From assembly GCA_003443635.1 (NCBI GenBank), contig CP031964.1, positions 372,001 to 436,000 of the forward strand: 64,000 nucleotides of DNA, written 5' to 3'. Each line of letters opens with the position of its first letter. Positions within the stretch are counted from its first letter, which is position 1. The position numbers and the translations under genes are program-made. Below are positions 48,892-56,923 of this stretch, piece after piece. The notes beneath the pieces are model-generated. The model had not been told where the DNA came from. It made no database searches and saw only the letters and a list, made by a program, of their open reading frames with translations. Source of the DNA: Flavobacteriaceae bacterium. Lineage in GTDB: Bacteria; Bacteroidota; Bacteroidia; Flavobacteriales; Flavobacteriaceae.

Positions 48892-49773
48892 ATGAAAACC
48901 TATTTTGAAGCATTTAAAGATTCTTTTTTTGGAACATTAGATTGGACTTGGAAATCTATATTGTTTGAAGTTCCGTGGTTCGAGAATTATTTTTGGGGGT
49001 TAATTATCATTTCATTTTTTGTCTGGAGTTTAGAAATTGTATTTCCTTGGCGAAAAGATCAATCGATTTTTAGAAAAGATTTTTGGTTAGATGGGTTTTA
49101 TATGTTTTTTAATTTCTTTGTTTTTGCTATTGCAATAAGTGGTTTTTATAAAATATTAGAAGTGTTTTTTAGCCAAATAAACATAACAGCTAAAAGTCTT
49201 GCAATTGTAGATATCTCTGAATGGCCATTATGGTTACAATTACTTGTCTTTTTTATTATATTAGATTTTGTACAATGGTTTACACATACAATGCTGCACC
49301 GCTTCCCATTTTTATGGACTTATCACAAAGTACATCATAGTGTAAAAGAAATGGGGTTTGCAGCACATTTACGTTACCATTGGATGGAAAATATTCTTTA
49401 CAAGCCTCTAAAAACATTTGGGGTAATGCTTTTAGGAGGCTTTGAACCTGAACAAGCTTTTATTGTTCATTTTATATCAATACTTATAGGACACTTTAAT
49501 CATTCCAACATAAAAATCACTTGGGGGCCATTAAAATATATTATAAATAACCCAGTGATGCACTTGTATCATCATGCATATGCCTTACCTGATGGAAGGC
49601 ATCATGGAGTGAATTTCGGAATTAGTTTGAGCTTATGGGATTATATCTTTAAAACGAATTATATCCCTGAAGATAGTGGTACAATAGAACTTGGCTTTAA
49701 AGATGATGATAAATTTCCAAATGGTTTTTTAAAGCAAATTACTTATGGATTTAAAAAGAATAAAAAAAATTGA
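48892..49773 (+). CDS. Sterol desaturase/fatty acid hydroxylase family membrane enzyme
   Basis: 293 residues with about five membrane helices. Diiron histidine clusters appear in order: HTMLHR (HxxxH), TYHKVHHS (HxxHH) and LYHHAYALPDGRHHGVNFG (HxxHH-like with HH), placed on the cytoplasmic side as in fatty-acid-hydroxylase-superfamily enzymes. These use O2 and iron to hydroxylate or desaturate lipids; in Bacteroidota the substrates may be sphinganine, carotenoids or fatty acids. Probably co-transcribed with the MBL gene 41 bases upstream. Its stop is only 2 bases from the convergent rhodanese stop. Confidence 0.88.
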   Translation: MKTYFEAFKDSFFGTLDWTWKSILFEVPWFENYFWGLIIISFFVWSLEIVFPWRKDQSIFRKDFWLDGFYMFFNFFVFAIAISGFYKILEVFFSQINITAKSLAIVDISEWPLWLQLLVFFIILDFVQWFTHTMLHRFPFLWTYHKVHHSVKEMGFAAHLRYHWMENILYKPLKTFGVMLLGGFEPEQAFIVHFISILIGHFNHSNIKITWGPLKYIINNPVMHLYHHAYALPDGRHHGVNFGISLSLWDYIFKTNYIPEDSGTIELGFKDDDKFPNGFLKQITYGFKKNKKN

Positions 49774-49775
49774 CT

Positions 49776-50153
49776 TTAAGGGGTTTGTTGTTTGCTCCAT
49801 ACTTTCCATCCATCAGTAAAATTATATATTTTTAAAAACCCTATTTCTTCTAAAAGGCTACTTGCTTTTTTACTTCTAACCCCTGTATGGCAATAAATAT
49901 AAACGGGTTTGTTTTTATCTAATTTTTGCACTTCTGTTATAAAATACTCTTTATTTGCTATAGGAATTAATATAGCATTATCTATATGTCCAGAAATGTA
50001 TTCTCTTTTTGTTCTAACGTCTATTAGCTGCACATTTTTGCCAATAACTTCTTTTTTAAAATCTTCTAGAGTTATGATTTCTGTTTTTGTAATAGATTGA
50101 CCTTTACAAGCATTAAAAGTGATTAATGCTAATGCAATAACAACGTATTTCAT
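49776..50153 (-). CDS. Rhodanese-domain protein, exported
   Basis: 125 residues. Signal peptide ends near ITFNACKGQS and the Cys makes a lipobox-like site (ALITFNAC), so it may be a lipoprotein. A single rhodanese domain carries QLIDVRTKREYISGHIDNA and the catalytic Cys loop IYCHTGVRSKKAS. Transfers sulfane sulfur. Its ATG directly follows the TAA of the MBL-rhodanese gene upstream, so the two are translated in tandem. Confidence 0.9.
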   Translation of the reverse strand: MKYVVIALALITFNACKGQSITKTEIITLEDFKKEVIGKNVQLIDVRTKREYISGHIDNAILIPIANKEYFITEVQKLDKNKPVYIYCHTGVRSKKASSLLEEIGFLKIYNFTDGWKVWSKQQTP

Positions 50154-51566
50154 TTATTTTAAAGTTGAAGGACAAACATAATCAGTGATAGAAATATTTG
50201 TTTTTTTAATAGCTGCCATCCCTCCAGCAATATCTATAATGTTGTGAATACCTCTGCTCTTTAAGATAGAAGCTGCAATCATACTTCTATAACCTCCTGC
50301 ACAATGGATATAAGCAGTTTCTTTATCTGGAAACTCTGATAAATGATCGTTTAAAAAATCTAAGGGAGTTAAATGTGCATCAATAATATGTTCTGCAGAA
50401 TATTCACTTTCTTTTCTAACATCAAAAACAGAGATTTTCTCTTTGCTTAATATATTCTGAAGAGTAATTGCAGAAATTGAAGTTACAGTATCATAATCTT
50501 TAGAAGCCTTTTTCCAAGCATCAAAACTACCTTTAAGGTATCCTAATGTTTGATCAAAACCAACTCTAGATAATCTAGTTATTGTTTCCTCTTCTTGCCC
50601 TTCAGGAGTAATCAATAAAATAGCTTGTTTAGTATCTGCAATTAGAGCACCTACCCAAGGTGCAAAACTACCATTTAAGCCTATAAAAATCGATCGAGGA
50701 ATATGCCCATTGGCAAAATCTTCTTGATTACGGACATCTAAAACAATTGCTTCGGTTTCGTTAGCTACTAGTTCAAACTCATCAGGAGATAAAGCTTTAG
50801 TGCTGCGCTTTAAAACAATATCAATATCATCATACCCTTCTTTATTCATTTTTACATTGAGTGGAAAGTATTGTGGAGGTGGTAATAGACCATCAGTAAC
50901 TTCTTTTATAAATTCTTCTTTAGACATATCTGCTCTAAGAGCATAATTAGTTTGTTTTTGATTACCTAAAGTATCAATGGTTTCTTTGCTTAAATTTTTA
51001 CCACAAGCAGATCCGGCACCATGTGCAGGATATACAATAATATCGTCAGCTAAAGGCATAATTTTAGTACGTAAACTTTCATATAATAATCCAGCCAAAT
51101 CTTTTTCAGTAATGCTTCCTGCTTTTTGAGCTAAATCTGGACGGCCAACATCTCCTAAAAACAAAGTATCTCCACTAAAAATAGCATGATCTTTACCATT
51201 TTTATCACGCAGGAGATAAGTCGTACTCTCCATAGTATGCCCTGGTGTATGCAATGCTTTAATTGTGATGTCACCAATTTTAAATTCTTGGCCATCAGTC
51301 GCTATAATGGCATCAAAAGAAGTCTCTGCATTAGGCCCATAAATAATCTTAGCCCCAGTTTCTTTAGATAATGTTATATGACCACTAACAAAATCGGCAT
51401 GAAAATGTGTTTCAAAAATATATTTTATAGTCGCCTTATTTGCAATGGCACGACTAATATAAGGTTTCACTTCACGTAAAGGATCTATTATTGCAACCTC
51501 TCCATTACTCTCAATATAGTATGCACCTTGAGCAAGACAACCAGTATATATTTGTTCAATTATCAT
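50154..51566 (-). CDS. Persulfide-dioxygenase-like MBL fused to two rhodanese domains
   Basis: About 470 residues from ATG 51566. The N-terminal MBL domain (about 1-240) has the ETHFHADFVSGH metal motif and SGDTLFLGDVGRPDL, typical of ETHE1/BlH persulfide dioxygenases. Two rhodanese domains follow; the first (about 250-350) has VLDVRNQEDFANGHIP but no Cys-loop Cys (ITPEGQEEE), while the second (about 365-465) has the active loop IHCAGGYRSM. It handles glutathione or other persulfides made from sulfide. The longer frame start at 51605 lies in the terminator of the upstream gene and is rejected. Rhodanese at 49776-50153 follows directly. Confidence 0.9.
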   Translation of the reverse strand: MIIEQIYTGCLAQGAYYIESNGEVAIIDPLREVKPYISRAIANKATIKYIFETHFHADFVSGHITLSKETGAKIIYGPNAETSFDAIIATDGQEFKIGDITIKALHTPGHTMESTTYLLRDKNGKDHAIFSGDTLFLGDVGRPDLAQKAGSITEKDLAGLLYESLRTKIMPLADDIIVYPAHGAGSACGKNLSKETIDTLGNQKQTNYALRADMSKEEFIKEVTDGLLPPPQYFPLNVKMNKEGYDDIDIVLKRSTKALSPDEFELVANETEAIVLDVRNQEDFANGHIPRSIFIGLNGSFAPWVGALIADTKQAILLITPEGQEEETITRLSRVGFDQTLGYLKGSFDAWKKASKDYDTVTSISAITLQNILSKEKISVFDVRKESEYSAEHIIDAHLTPLDFLNDHLSEFPDKETAYIHCAGGYRSMIAASILKSRGIHNIIDIAGGMAAIKKTNISITDYVCPSTLK

Positions 51567-51603
51567 AATTTGATATGCGATATTTTGGTGGTATAAAATT
51601 AAC

Positions 51604-51637
51604 AAAAAAATCCAACCTTTATAAAGGTTAGATTTTT
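51604..51637 (-). terminator. Terminator of the thioredoxin/MsrA-like gene
   Basis: Arms around AACCTTT/AAGGTT with flanking AAAATC/GATTTT form a long stem with one bulge, followed on the minus strand by a seven-T run. Confidence 0.8.
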
Positions 51638-51659
51638 AATAATAAAGATAGCTAATAAT

Positions 51660-52679
51660 TTAATTTGTAGTGATACTGTTTTTTTTATCCCAAGCTTTAA
51701 AGAAATCTTGATTAAATAAAACATACTGCTTAGTTTTAGAATGCTTTATTTCGTTTAACCACTTTAATTGTTTTGGACTCAAGTATTTATTTGGTGATAC
51801 TCCAAGACCTAAGGCACTATTAATTTTTGTTTTCTGTAACTCAGTTAATGGTAAAAACTTGTAATTGGTGTGCTTTAAATAATATTTTACATCGTTAGAA
51901 GCAGTACGATAATTACTTTTTGTAATAGGACTAAAATTTGCTTGTTTTGCATGAACAGAAAGGTTTTTTTGATTTACTTTATTAGGATCAAATTTCACTT
52001 TTACAACTTCATGACCTCCCATAAAACCAGCTTCTGTAGATAGTACACCATCTACTTTCCCTAAATGTTTTTCTCCAGTCCAAAAACAATACATTTTAAA
52101 GTAAGTTTCTTTTATAGTATTATTATTTGAATTTAATAGTTCTGTTTCTAATAATTTCATGTATTCAGGAATAGGTTTATTTGCTTTTTCTAAAGAAGTT
52201 GTCATTGTACTATATAATGCTTTTGCTGAGTAATTTCCAGCTATTCTATTAACAACATTTTCTCCTTTAGCATTTACAATTCTCACAACAGGATTGTTCC
52301 AACTAGGTTCGTTATATAGCTGAAGGATTTGTTTGTCTTTGCCTTCTTTATTGTTATAAATGGCCAAAGGAATAAATTGGTCTTCAATCGCTTCAACCAT
52401 TAATGGGTGGCTTAATACATTATGACCATAATTTCTACAAGTAGAACATCCTGGAACTTCTTGAAACAAAATCAAAACGTCCTTGTTTTCAGATTTAGCT
52501 TTTTTTAAAGCTTCATCATAATCACGATACCAAGTTACTTTACCAAGTTCTTCACTTTGGTTGTTAGGATTAGTTTTTTGTTGCCCTATTGAAAATAAAA
52601 AAGTAATTAAAAAGAAGATTATGGTAATGTATTGTGATTTTTGATTTATGATTACGGAGTTTTCTATAAGTTTTTTCAT
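51660..52679 (-). CDS. Thioredoxin-like domain fused to a reduced MsrA-like domain
   Basis: 339 residues. After a signal segment (IFFLITFLFSIGQQ), residues about 40-170 form a thioredoxin-like domain with VLILFQEVPGCSTCRNYGH: a VPG-Cys motif like the VPGU redox group of (seleno)protein thioredoxins, with Cys in the selenocysteine position. Residues about 185-339 resemble peptide-methionine sulfoxide reductase A: YCFWTGEKHLGKVDGVLSTEAGFMGG, then HEVVKVKFDPNKV, but the stretch that usually joins GYAGG to the HxEVV strand is missing. The result may be a periplasmic repair or redox-relay protein. No clear promoter box. It lies next to persulfide genes. Confidence 0.75.
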   Translation of the reverse strand: MKKLIENSVIINQKSQYITIIFFLITFLFSIGQQKTNPNNQSEELGKVTWYRDYDEALKKAKSENKDVLILFQEVPGCSTCRNYGHNVLSHPLMVEAIEDQFIPLAIYNNKEGKDKQILQLYNEPSWNNPVVRIVNAKGENVVNRIAGNYSAKALYSTMTTSLEKANKPIPEYMKLLETELLNSNNNTIKETYFKMYCFWTGEKHLGKVDGVLSTEAGFMGGHEVVKVKFDPNKVNQKNLSVHAKQANFSPITKSNYRTASNDVKYYLKHTNYKFLPLTELQKTKINSALGLGVSPNKYLSPKQLKWLNEIKHSKTKQYVLFNQDFFKAWDKKNSITTN

Positions 52680-52794
52680 GATAATTACTATTAAATCTTG
52701 ATGAGTATTTATGGAGATATAATATTTAGTCTTATAGATTAAATATTCATTTCATGAAGGTTTTGTTAAATTTTTTAAATAGAAGATAAAGAAG

Positions 52795-53826
52795 TTAACT
52801 AATTGTTTGTATACCTGAAATAACTAATTGCCATTGTAATCGCATTTGATCCTCCCAAAGCATAGGATAAACATTTAAATGTTTCATTTCTTGCTTTAAT
52901 TGTTCTGAATTTAATGAGTCGTTTTGCAATTGCATTTTCCATAATGAAAATTGATTGCTCCATTGTTGTAAATAAGGATCAGGCCAAATTAAATCACGTT
53001 CTTTTTTCGGAAATAAAAATAATGGCATTTCAGAAACTAATGTAAGGCAATCACCGCCTAAACTCCTAATAGATTCCATTGAGCTTGGATGAAATTTATT
53101 CGCCATTTCTGTATCATTAAGTTTTAAAAAATGATCACGCATTCTTTTAGAATCAGGACGTGTACAAAAGCCTTCATCAATACGATAAAACCCTTTTTCA
53201 CCTTTTCTGTCTAGATCAAATACTTTATAACCTAAAGATGTTGTTCTATTATGACATTGCTCTTGAAGTTTCAAAGTACGATCTTTCCAATTATTATCAA
53301 TTAAAAACCAGGGGCCATATGTTTTAGCCATACCATGTAGGGATACGTGCAAATGAAATGGTATGTTTGCTGTTTTCCAAAATTTATATACAGCTGTATT
53401 TTCTGGGCGTAATGCTTCAATTTCACCTTCTATAGGGTATCCAAATTCTAAATCTTCACCTGGTTGTTCTCGGGTAACATAAGTGAGATAATTTGCTAAA
53501 TCGGTTTCAGTATCATCATAAGTATACCATTTTTTATTTCGAGATTCTCCATCAGGGTTTGTATGCGGGACTATATACCAGCTGTAGTTTTCTAATAAAT
53601 AGTGCTCTTTAGGTAAACTGAATAGATATGAAACTAATTTTTTTAAAAGTAAAGGACCAACAGGTTCATCGGCATGATTCCCTGCAATTAAACTTATGTT
53701 TTTTGTGCCATTACCAAATGTAAACCCTTGAATGGATCTGCCTTTAACCGATTTACCTATAACATAGCCATCAATTTCAATTGGACTACGCTCTAGAATT
53801 TTATCAATAAGTGGATATAATTCCAT
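52795..53826 (-). CDS. M14-family zinc carboxypeptidase-like protein
   Basis: 343 residues, no signal peptide. Zinc ligands are seen as HADE (GNHADEPVGPLLL) near residue 50 and a later His (FHLHVSLHGM) at about 160; VPHTNPDGESRN is the usual substrate-binding turn. A catalytic Glu is likely in the TLVSEMPLFLF region (about 255). Expected to cleave a C-terminal residue or a modified amino-acid/peptide. It is the last gene of a four-gene run (55701 down to 52795) with gaps of 40, overlap 1 and 6 bases. The cytoplasmic location suggests catabolism rather than secretion. Confidence 0.85.
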   Translation of the reverse strand: MELYPLIDKILERSPIEIDGYVIGKSVKGRSIQGFTFGNGTKNISLIAGNHADEPVGPLLLKKLVSYLFSLPKEHYLLENYSWYIVPHTNPDGESRNKKWYTYDDTETDLANYLTYVTREQPGEDLEFGYPIEGEIEALRPENTAVYKFWKTANIPFHLHVSLHGMAKTYGPWFLIDNNWKDRTLKLQEQCHNRTTSLGYKVFDLDRKGEKGFYRIDEGFCTRPDSKRMRDHFLKLNDTEMANKFHPSSMESIRSLGGDCLTLVSEMPLFLFPKKERDLIWPDPYLQQWSNQFSLWKMQLQNDSLNSEQLKQEMKHLNVYPMLWEDQMRLQWQLVISGIQTIS

Positions 53827-53832
53827 AAATAA

Positions 53833-54168
53833 TTAAATGACTTCTATGAGAGTAATTTCTCCTTTTGAAATAGTTTCTGTGTTTACAGATTCGTAAACTT
53901 CAAAAATTTCGATACGACCATCATCTAAAATTTTAGGTGTAGAAATGCATTTACCTAGCTTAAATTCTAGATTTGTATTTAAATGCTGATAATGCATTTG
54001 TAAAACCCCGTTTTTATCAACGTTGGCGATTAGTGAGCCTCTTTTTACTGAACCGCCTTTGTATTCCCCCCAAAGGATATTTCCTTCTTGGAAATATTTA
54101 AAAAAAGTAGCATCTTCATCATTTGCTCCTTTTACTTTAAAAGTTTTATTATTATAATTAATTGCCAT
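53833..54168 (-). CDS. Conserved protein of unknown function (111 residues)
   Basis: 111 residues, all-beta, no signal peptide. The pattern of alternating charged and aromatic residues (EGNILWGEYKGGSVKRGSLI, then NGVLQMHYQHLNTNLEFKLGKC and ILDDGRIEIFEVYE) suggests a small beta-barrel. Relatives in flavobacteria are sometimes named N-acetylglutamate synthase, a label I consider unsupported because it has no GNAT features. It shares one base with the DUF1348 gene stop and is 6 bases before the M14 gene. Confidence 0.7.
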   Translation of the reverse strand: MAINYNNKTFKVKGANDEDATFFKYFQEGNILWGEYKGGSVKRGSLIANVDKNGVLQMHYQHLNTNLEFKLGKCISTPKILDDGRIEIFEVYESVNTETISKGEITLIEVI

Positions 54169-54578
54169 TATAATTTTCGATCACTTTTGTCAATAGCTAA
54201 ATCATTAATGCTTGCATAACGTTTTTTCATTAGGCCGTTTTCATCAAACTCCCAATTTTCGTTGCCATAAGCTCTAAACCATTGCCCTTCTTTATTATGA
54301 TATTCATATTCAAAACGAACTGCAATGCGATTATCTTGATAAGCCCAAAGTTCTTTTTTTAACTTGTAATTAAGTTCATTTTCCCATTTATCTTTTAAAA
54401 ATGCACGAACTTCTTCTCTGCCATTAATAAATAAATTACGATTTCTCCATTCGGTGTCAATGGTATATGCCATAGATACTTTTTTATAGTCTTTACTATT
54501 CCAAGCATCTTCAGCGCCTTGTATTTTTTGTTTTGCAGTTTCTAATGTAAATGGTGGGAAAGGTGGTTTTTGTTCCAT
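54168..54578 (-). CDS. DUF1348 / SnoaL-like (NTF2-fold) protein
   Basis: About 136 residues from ATG 54578 ([18 protein letters not shown]). The segments [37 protein letters not shown] and [21 protein letters not shown] are typical of DUF1348 proteins with NTF2 fold; these usually act as small isomerase-like or binding domains, but no substrate is known. An ATG 30 bases upstream (54608) is an alternative start. It follows the amine oxidase gene by about 40-70 bases and overlaps the 111-residue gene by one base. Confidence 0.85.
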   Translation of the reverse strand: MEQKPPFPPFTLETAKQKIQGAEDAWNSKDYKKVSMAYTIDTEWRNRNLFINGREEVRAFLKDKWENELNYKLKKELWAYQDNRIAVRFEYEYHNKEGQWFRAYGNENWEFDENGLMKKRYASINDLAIDKSDRKL

Positions 54579-54648
54579 AATAAAAGATATTTTTTGTTTT
54601 AAAGACAATTTAAGTTATAGTAGGTTAAATAAAAGAATAATTACAAAA

Positions 54649-55701
54649 CTAATGATCTGAATTTAATAGTTTTTTTGAAGCAATTATACCGCTATAAATA
54701 GCACCATCCATATATCCGCCATGAACAGGAGATGTTTCAGCACCAGAGAAAAGAATTTTTTCATTCATATAAAAGTCTTCAAATAATGGATTACCATATT
54801 GTGGACTTATATATATCGACTTTAAGCTATCGTTTGAAGTGAATTTATCTAGAGACCAATCTTTTTCGTAATAATTTAGGTATTCTCTAATTTCTTTTCC
54901 TAAATATTTTTCTAAGTAATTGAGGATACGTTCTTTTCTGTTATTCGAAGACAAATCCCTTAAACCTTCATTTACAAAACCCATTAGAGCATAATGCGAA
55001 TCTTCATAATTAGAATGATCATATAATTCGGTAACTGCGCCTACTTGACCAATTACTGTTCCAGAAAATCCTTTTTCTCTCCAAAAAGGAAGCTTAAAGG
55101 TCATTCCTACTTTAATAGCATTACTCATCCAAGTGTGAGTTGTTTCCAAAGCATCAATTAAATCGTCAGGTAATTTGGGTTCGAAATTAATATTTGAAGC
55201 TATCTTAGGAGGCAATGCTAATATAATTTTTTCACATGAATAAATTCCATTAATTGTTTTAACATTTAATAAATTCCTATTTTCAATAACATCTGTTACT
55301 ATACTATTTAAATGTACTTTGTTTAGAAGGGGTGCCACTAAACTATTAATTAGAGACATTGTCCCATTAGCAATCCTAAATGCCGAAGGAGAGTTGGGGT
55401 CGGTTTCAAAAAAATGGGCAGGAGCCATAGAGTTATATACTAATACACTTTTACCACTACTATATTGATTGAATTTTTGAAGATTTAAAGAAATAATAGT
55501 CTGAGATAAATAAGTATGATGATTTTGAAACCACGTTGCTCCAAGCTCAATACCATTTTTTGTATTAATACGACCACCTATTCTATCTTGTCCTTCAAGA
55601 ATAATAAAATCGTTTTCTTGATTTTTTAATAATTGATTAGCAGTAGTTAAACCTGATAAACCTGCACCAATAATAATATATTTAGTATGTAATTTTTTCA
55701 T
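54649..55701 (-). CDS. Flavin-containing amine oxidase-like protein
   Basis: 350 residues. N-terminal FAD-binding IIIGAGLSGLTTANQL, then ILEGQDRIGGRINTKNGIELGATWFQ, and C-terminal FAD-contacting LFSGAETSPVHGGYMDGAI. This is the monoamine-oxidase/phytoene-desaturase-like layout but shorter than typical (about 450), mainly in the substrate-binding region. It may oxidise an amine. It heads the four-gene run with DUF1348, unknown and M14 genes, so it may act in breaking down an N-modified amino acid. Promoter box not exact. Confidence 0.85.
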   Translation of the reverse strand: MKKLHTKYIIIGAGLSGLTTANQLLKNQENDFIILEGQDRIGGRINTKNGIELGATWFQNHHTYLSQTIISLNLQKFNQYSSGKSVLVYNSMAPAHFFETDPNSPSAFRIANGTMSLINSLVAPLLNKVHLNSIVTDVIENRNLLNVKTINGIYSCEKIILALPPKIASNINFEPKLPDDLIDALETTHTWMSNAIKVGMTFKLPFWREKGFSGTVIGQVGAVTELYDHSNYEDSHYALMGFVNEGLRDLSSNNRKERILNYLEKYLGKEIREYLNYYEKDWSLDKFTSNDSLKSIYISPQYGNPLFEDFYMNEKILFSGAETSPVHGGYMDGAIYSGIIASKKLLNSDH

Positions 55702-56031
55702 AGATTGTATTAATACATGGTGTATAAAGTTTCACAATATTGTAAAATTAGTCGCAAATAATGAGAATATATTTGTTTTTGTTGAGCTTTATTTCAAAAT
55801 ATCATATAAGTAAGAAAATACATATTTCATGAACATATAAAGCAGATTTAAAAATCTTAAAATTTTCATAAAATAATTTATTTCCTATAACGTTATTCTA
55901 TAGTAAGTTATCTATATTTACACAATAAAAAGTTGAGGTACTAGACTCTATTTTTTTGAAAAAGAAAAACGCATAAACGCTTTTTAACGGATTTTTTTAA
56001 CACTTTGTGGAGGTTTTTTATCGAAAAAGCT
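55702..56031. other. Intergenic region before the PID-CTERM-like gene
   Basis: About 330 bases, very AT-rich with no coding-like frame. A TTTG at 56004-56007 lies 24 bases before the box at 56032-56039, slightly longer than usual spacing. I saw no repeat or RNA element. Confidence 0.5.
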
Positions 56032-56039
56032 TATATTTG
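56032..56039 (+). promoter_or_regulatory. -7 promoter box of the PID-CTERM-like gene
   Basis: TATATTTG matches TAnnTTTG and lies 39 bases before the ATG. Confidence 0.6.
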
Positions 56040-56078
56040 TTTTCTGTTAACTAAGTTTTTATATAGATTGCGCACAAT

Positions 56079-56261
56079 ATGAAAATGCAAAACAAGACAA
56101 AAATTGCCCTAATCTTATTTGTATTAATAAGTTTTGCTTCTTATGCGGCGGTACAACCACCGCCACCGCCACCGCCACCTGGTTTCCCTATTGACGGCGG
56201 AGTACTATTTGCTCTAGCTATAGGAGTGTTATATGGGGTAAAGAAAAAATTTAATCAATAA
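56079..56261 (+). CDS. Small PID-CTERM-like sorting-domain protein
   Basis: 60 residues: signal peptide (KIALILFVLISFASYAA), a run of proline (about 26-34), the tripeptide-like FPIDGG, one hydrophobic helix (VLFALAIGVLYGV) and basic end KKKFNQ. This organisation matches the PID-CTERM group of flavobacterial short proteins, a predicted sorting signal resembling other CTERM systems in which a processing enzyme acts near the tripeptide. As a stand-alone protein with almost no other domain, it may be a substrate, a decoy or a carrier. It has its own promoter box and lies convergent with ribE (1-base gap). Confidence 0.75.
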   Translation: MKMQNKTKIALILFVLISFASYAAVQPPPPPPPPGFPIDGGVLFALAIGVLYGVKKKFNQ

Positions 56262-56262
56262 A

Positions 56263-56859
56263 TTAATTCTTAAGCTCAGATAATCGAGATACATACTTAC
56301 CTATAACATCAAATTCTAAATTTACTTTTGTTCCTATTTCAAAAGTACTAAAACTTGTATGCTTATATGTATAAGGAATAATTGCTACACTAAATGTGTC
56401 TTTTTTAGAGTTTATAACAGTTAAACTTACACCATTAATAGTAATGGAACCTTTTTCGATAGTAATATTGCCTAATGAATTATCATAATTAAAGGTAAAA
56501 AACCAACTTCCATTTTTGTTTTCAATATTGGTGCAAATCGCGGTTTGATCTATATGACCTTGAACAATGTGTCCATCAAGGCGATCTCCTAATTTTAATG
56601 CACGTTCTAAATTTATATAAGCTTTGGTTGTTAAATTATTAATATTAGATTTATCTAAAGTTTCTTTTATAGCAGTAACAGTGTATTCGTTTTTTTGAAG
56701 GTTAATCGCGATAACAGTTAAACAAACACCATTATGAGAAACACTTTGGTCAATTTTTAATTCTGAAGTTAATTTACTCTTTACAGTAATATGAAGATTA
56801 TCCTTATCGCGCTCTAACTTAGTCACTACTCCTAAATCTTCAATAATTCCGGTAAACAT
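56263..56859 (-). CDS. ribE: Riboflavin synthase, alpha chain
   Basis: 198 residues with two lumazine-binding repeats: the first starts MFTGIIEDLGVVTKLE, with VSHNGVCLTVIAI; the second begins DGHIVQGHIDQTAIC, with GSITINGVSLTVINS. It dismutates two 6,7-dimethyl-8-ribityllumazine molecules to make riboflavin. Own promoter box at 56895-56902, overlapping the region of the divergent pdxA promoter. No FMN riboswitch in its leader of about 32 bases. Confidence 0.95.
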   Translation of the reverse strand: MFTGIIEDLGVVTKLERDKDNLHITVKSKLTSELKIDQSVSHNGVCLTVIAINLQKNEYTVTAIKETLDKSNINNLTTKAYINLERALKLGDRLDGHIVQGHIDQTAICTNIENKNGSWFFTFNYDNSLGNITIEKGSITINGVSLTVINSKKDTFSVAIIPYTYKHTSFSTFEIGTKVNLEFDVIGKYVSRLSELKN

Positions 56860-56880
56860 AATATTGTGTGTTTATTTAGT

Positions 56881-56888
56881 TAAATTTG
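56881..56888 (+). promoter_or_regulatory. -7 promoter box of pdxA
   Basis: TAAATTTG matches TAnnTTTG, 35 bases before the pdxA ATG. It lies only 6 bases from the opposed ribE box. Confidence 0.6.
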
Positions 56889-56894
56889 TGGCAT

Positions 56895-56902
56895 CAAAAG
56901 TA
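56895..56902 (-). promoter_or_regulatory. -7 promoter box of ribE
   Basis: TACTTTTG on the minus strand matches TAnnTTTG, 35 bases before the ribE ATG. Confidence 0.55.
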
Positions 56903-56923
56903 CAAACAAAACGATTATTTTTA

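Noticed and set aside
51567..51605. Upstream start for the MBL-rhodanese gene
   Set aside because: It begins in the terminator of the upstream gene; ATG 51566 gives the usual N-terminus.
56157..56180. CCACCG-type triplet repeats as possible phase-variation tract
   Set aside because: Changes in units of three would only lengthen or shorten the proline run without altering frame.
56864..56923. Extra 20 codons at the pdxA N-terminus
   Set aside because: The extension crosses a TAnnTTTG promoter box and has no similarity to the family; the ATG at 56924 gives the standard start.
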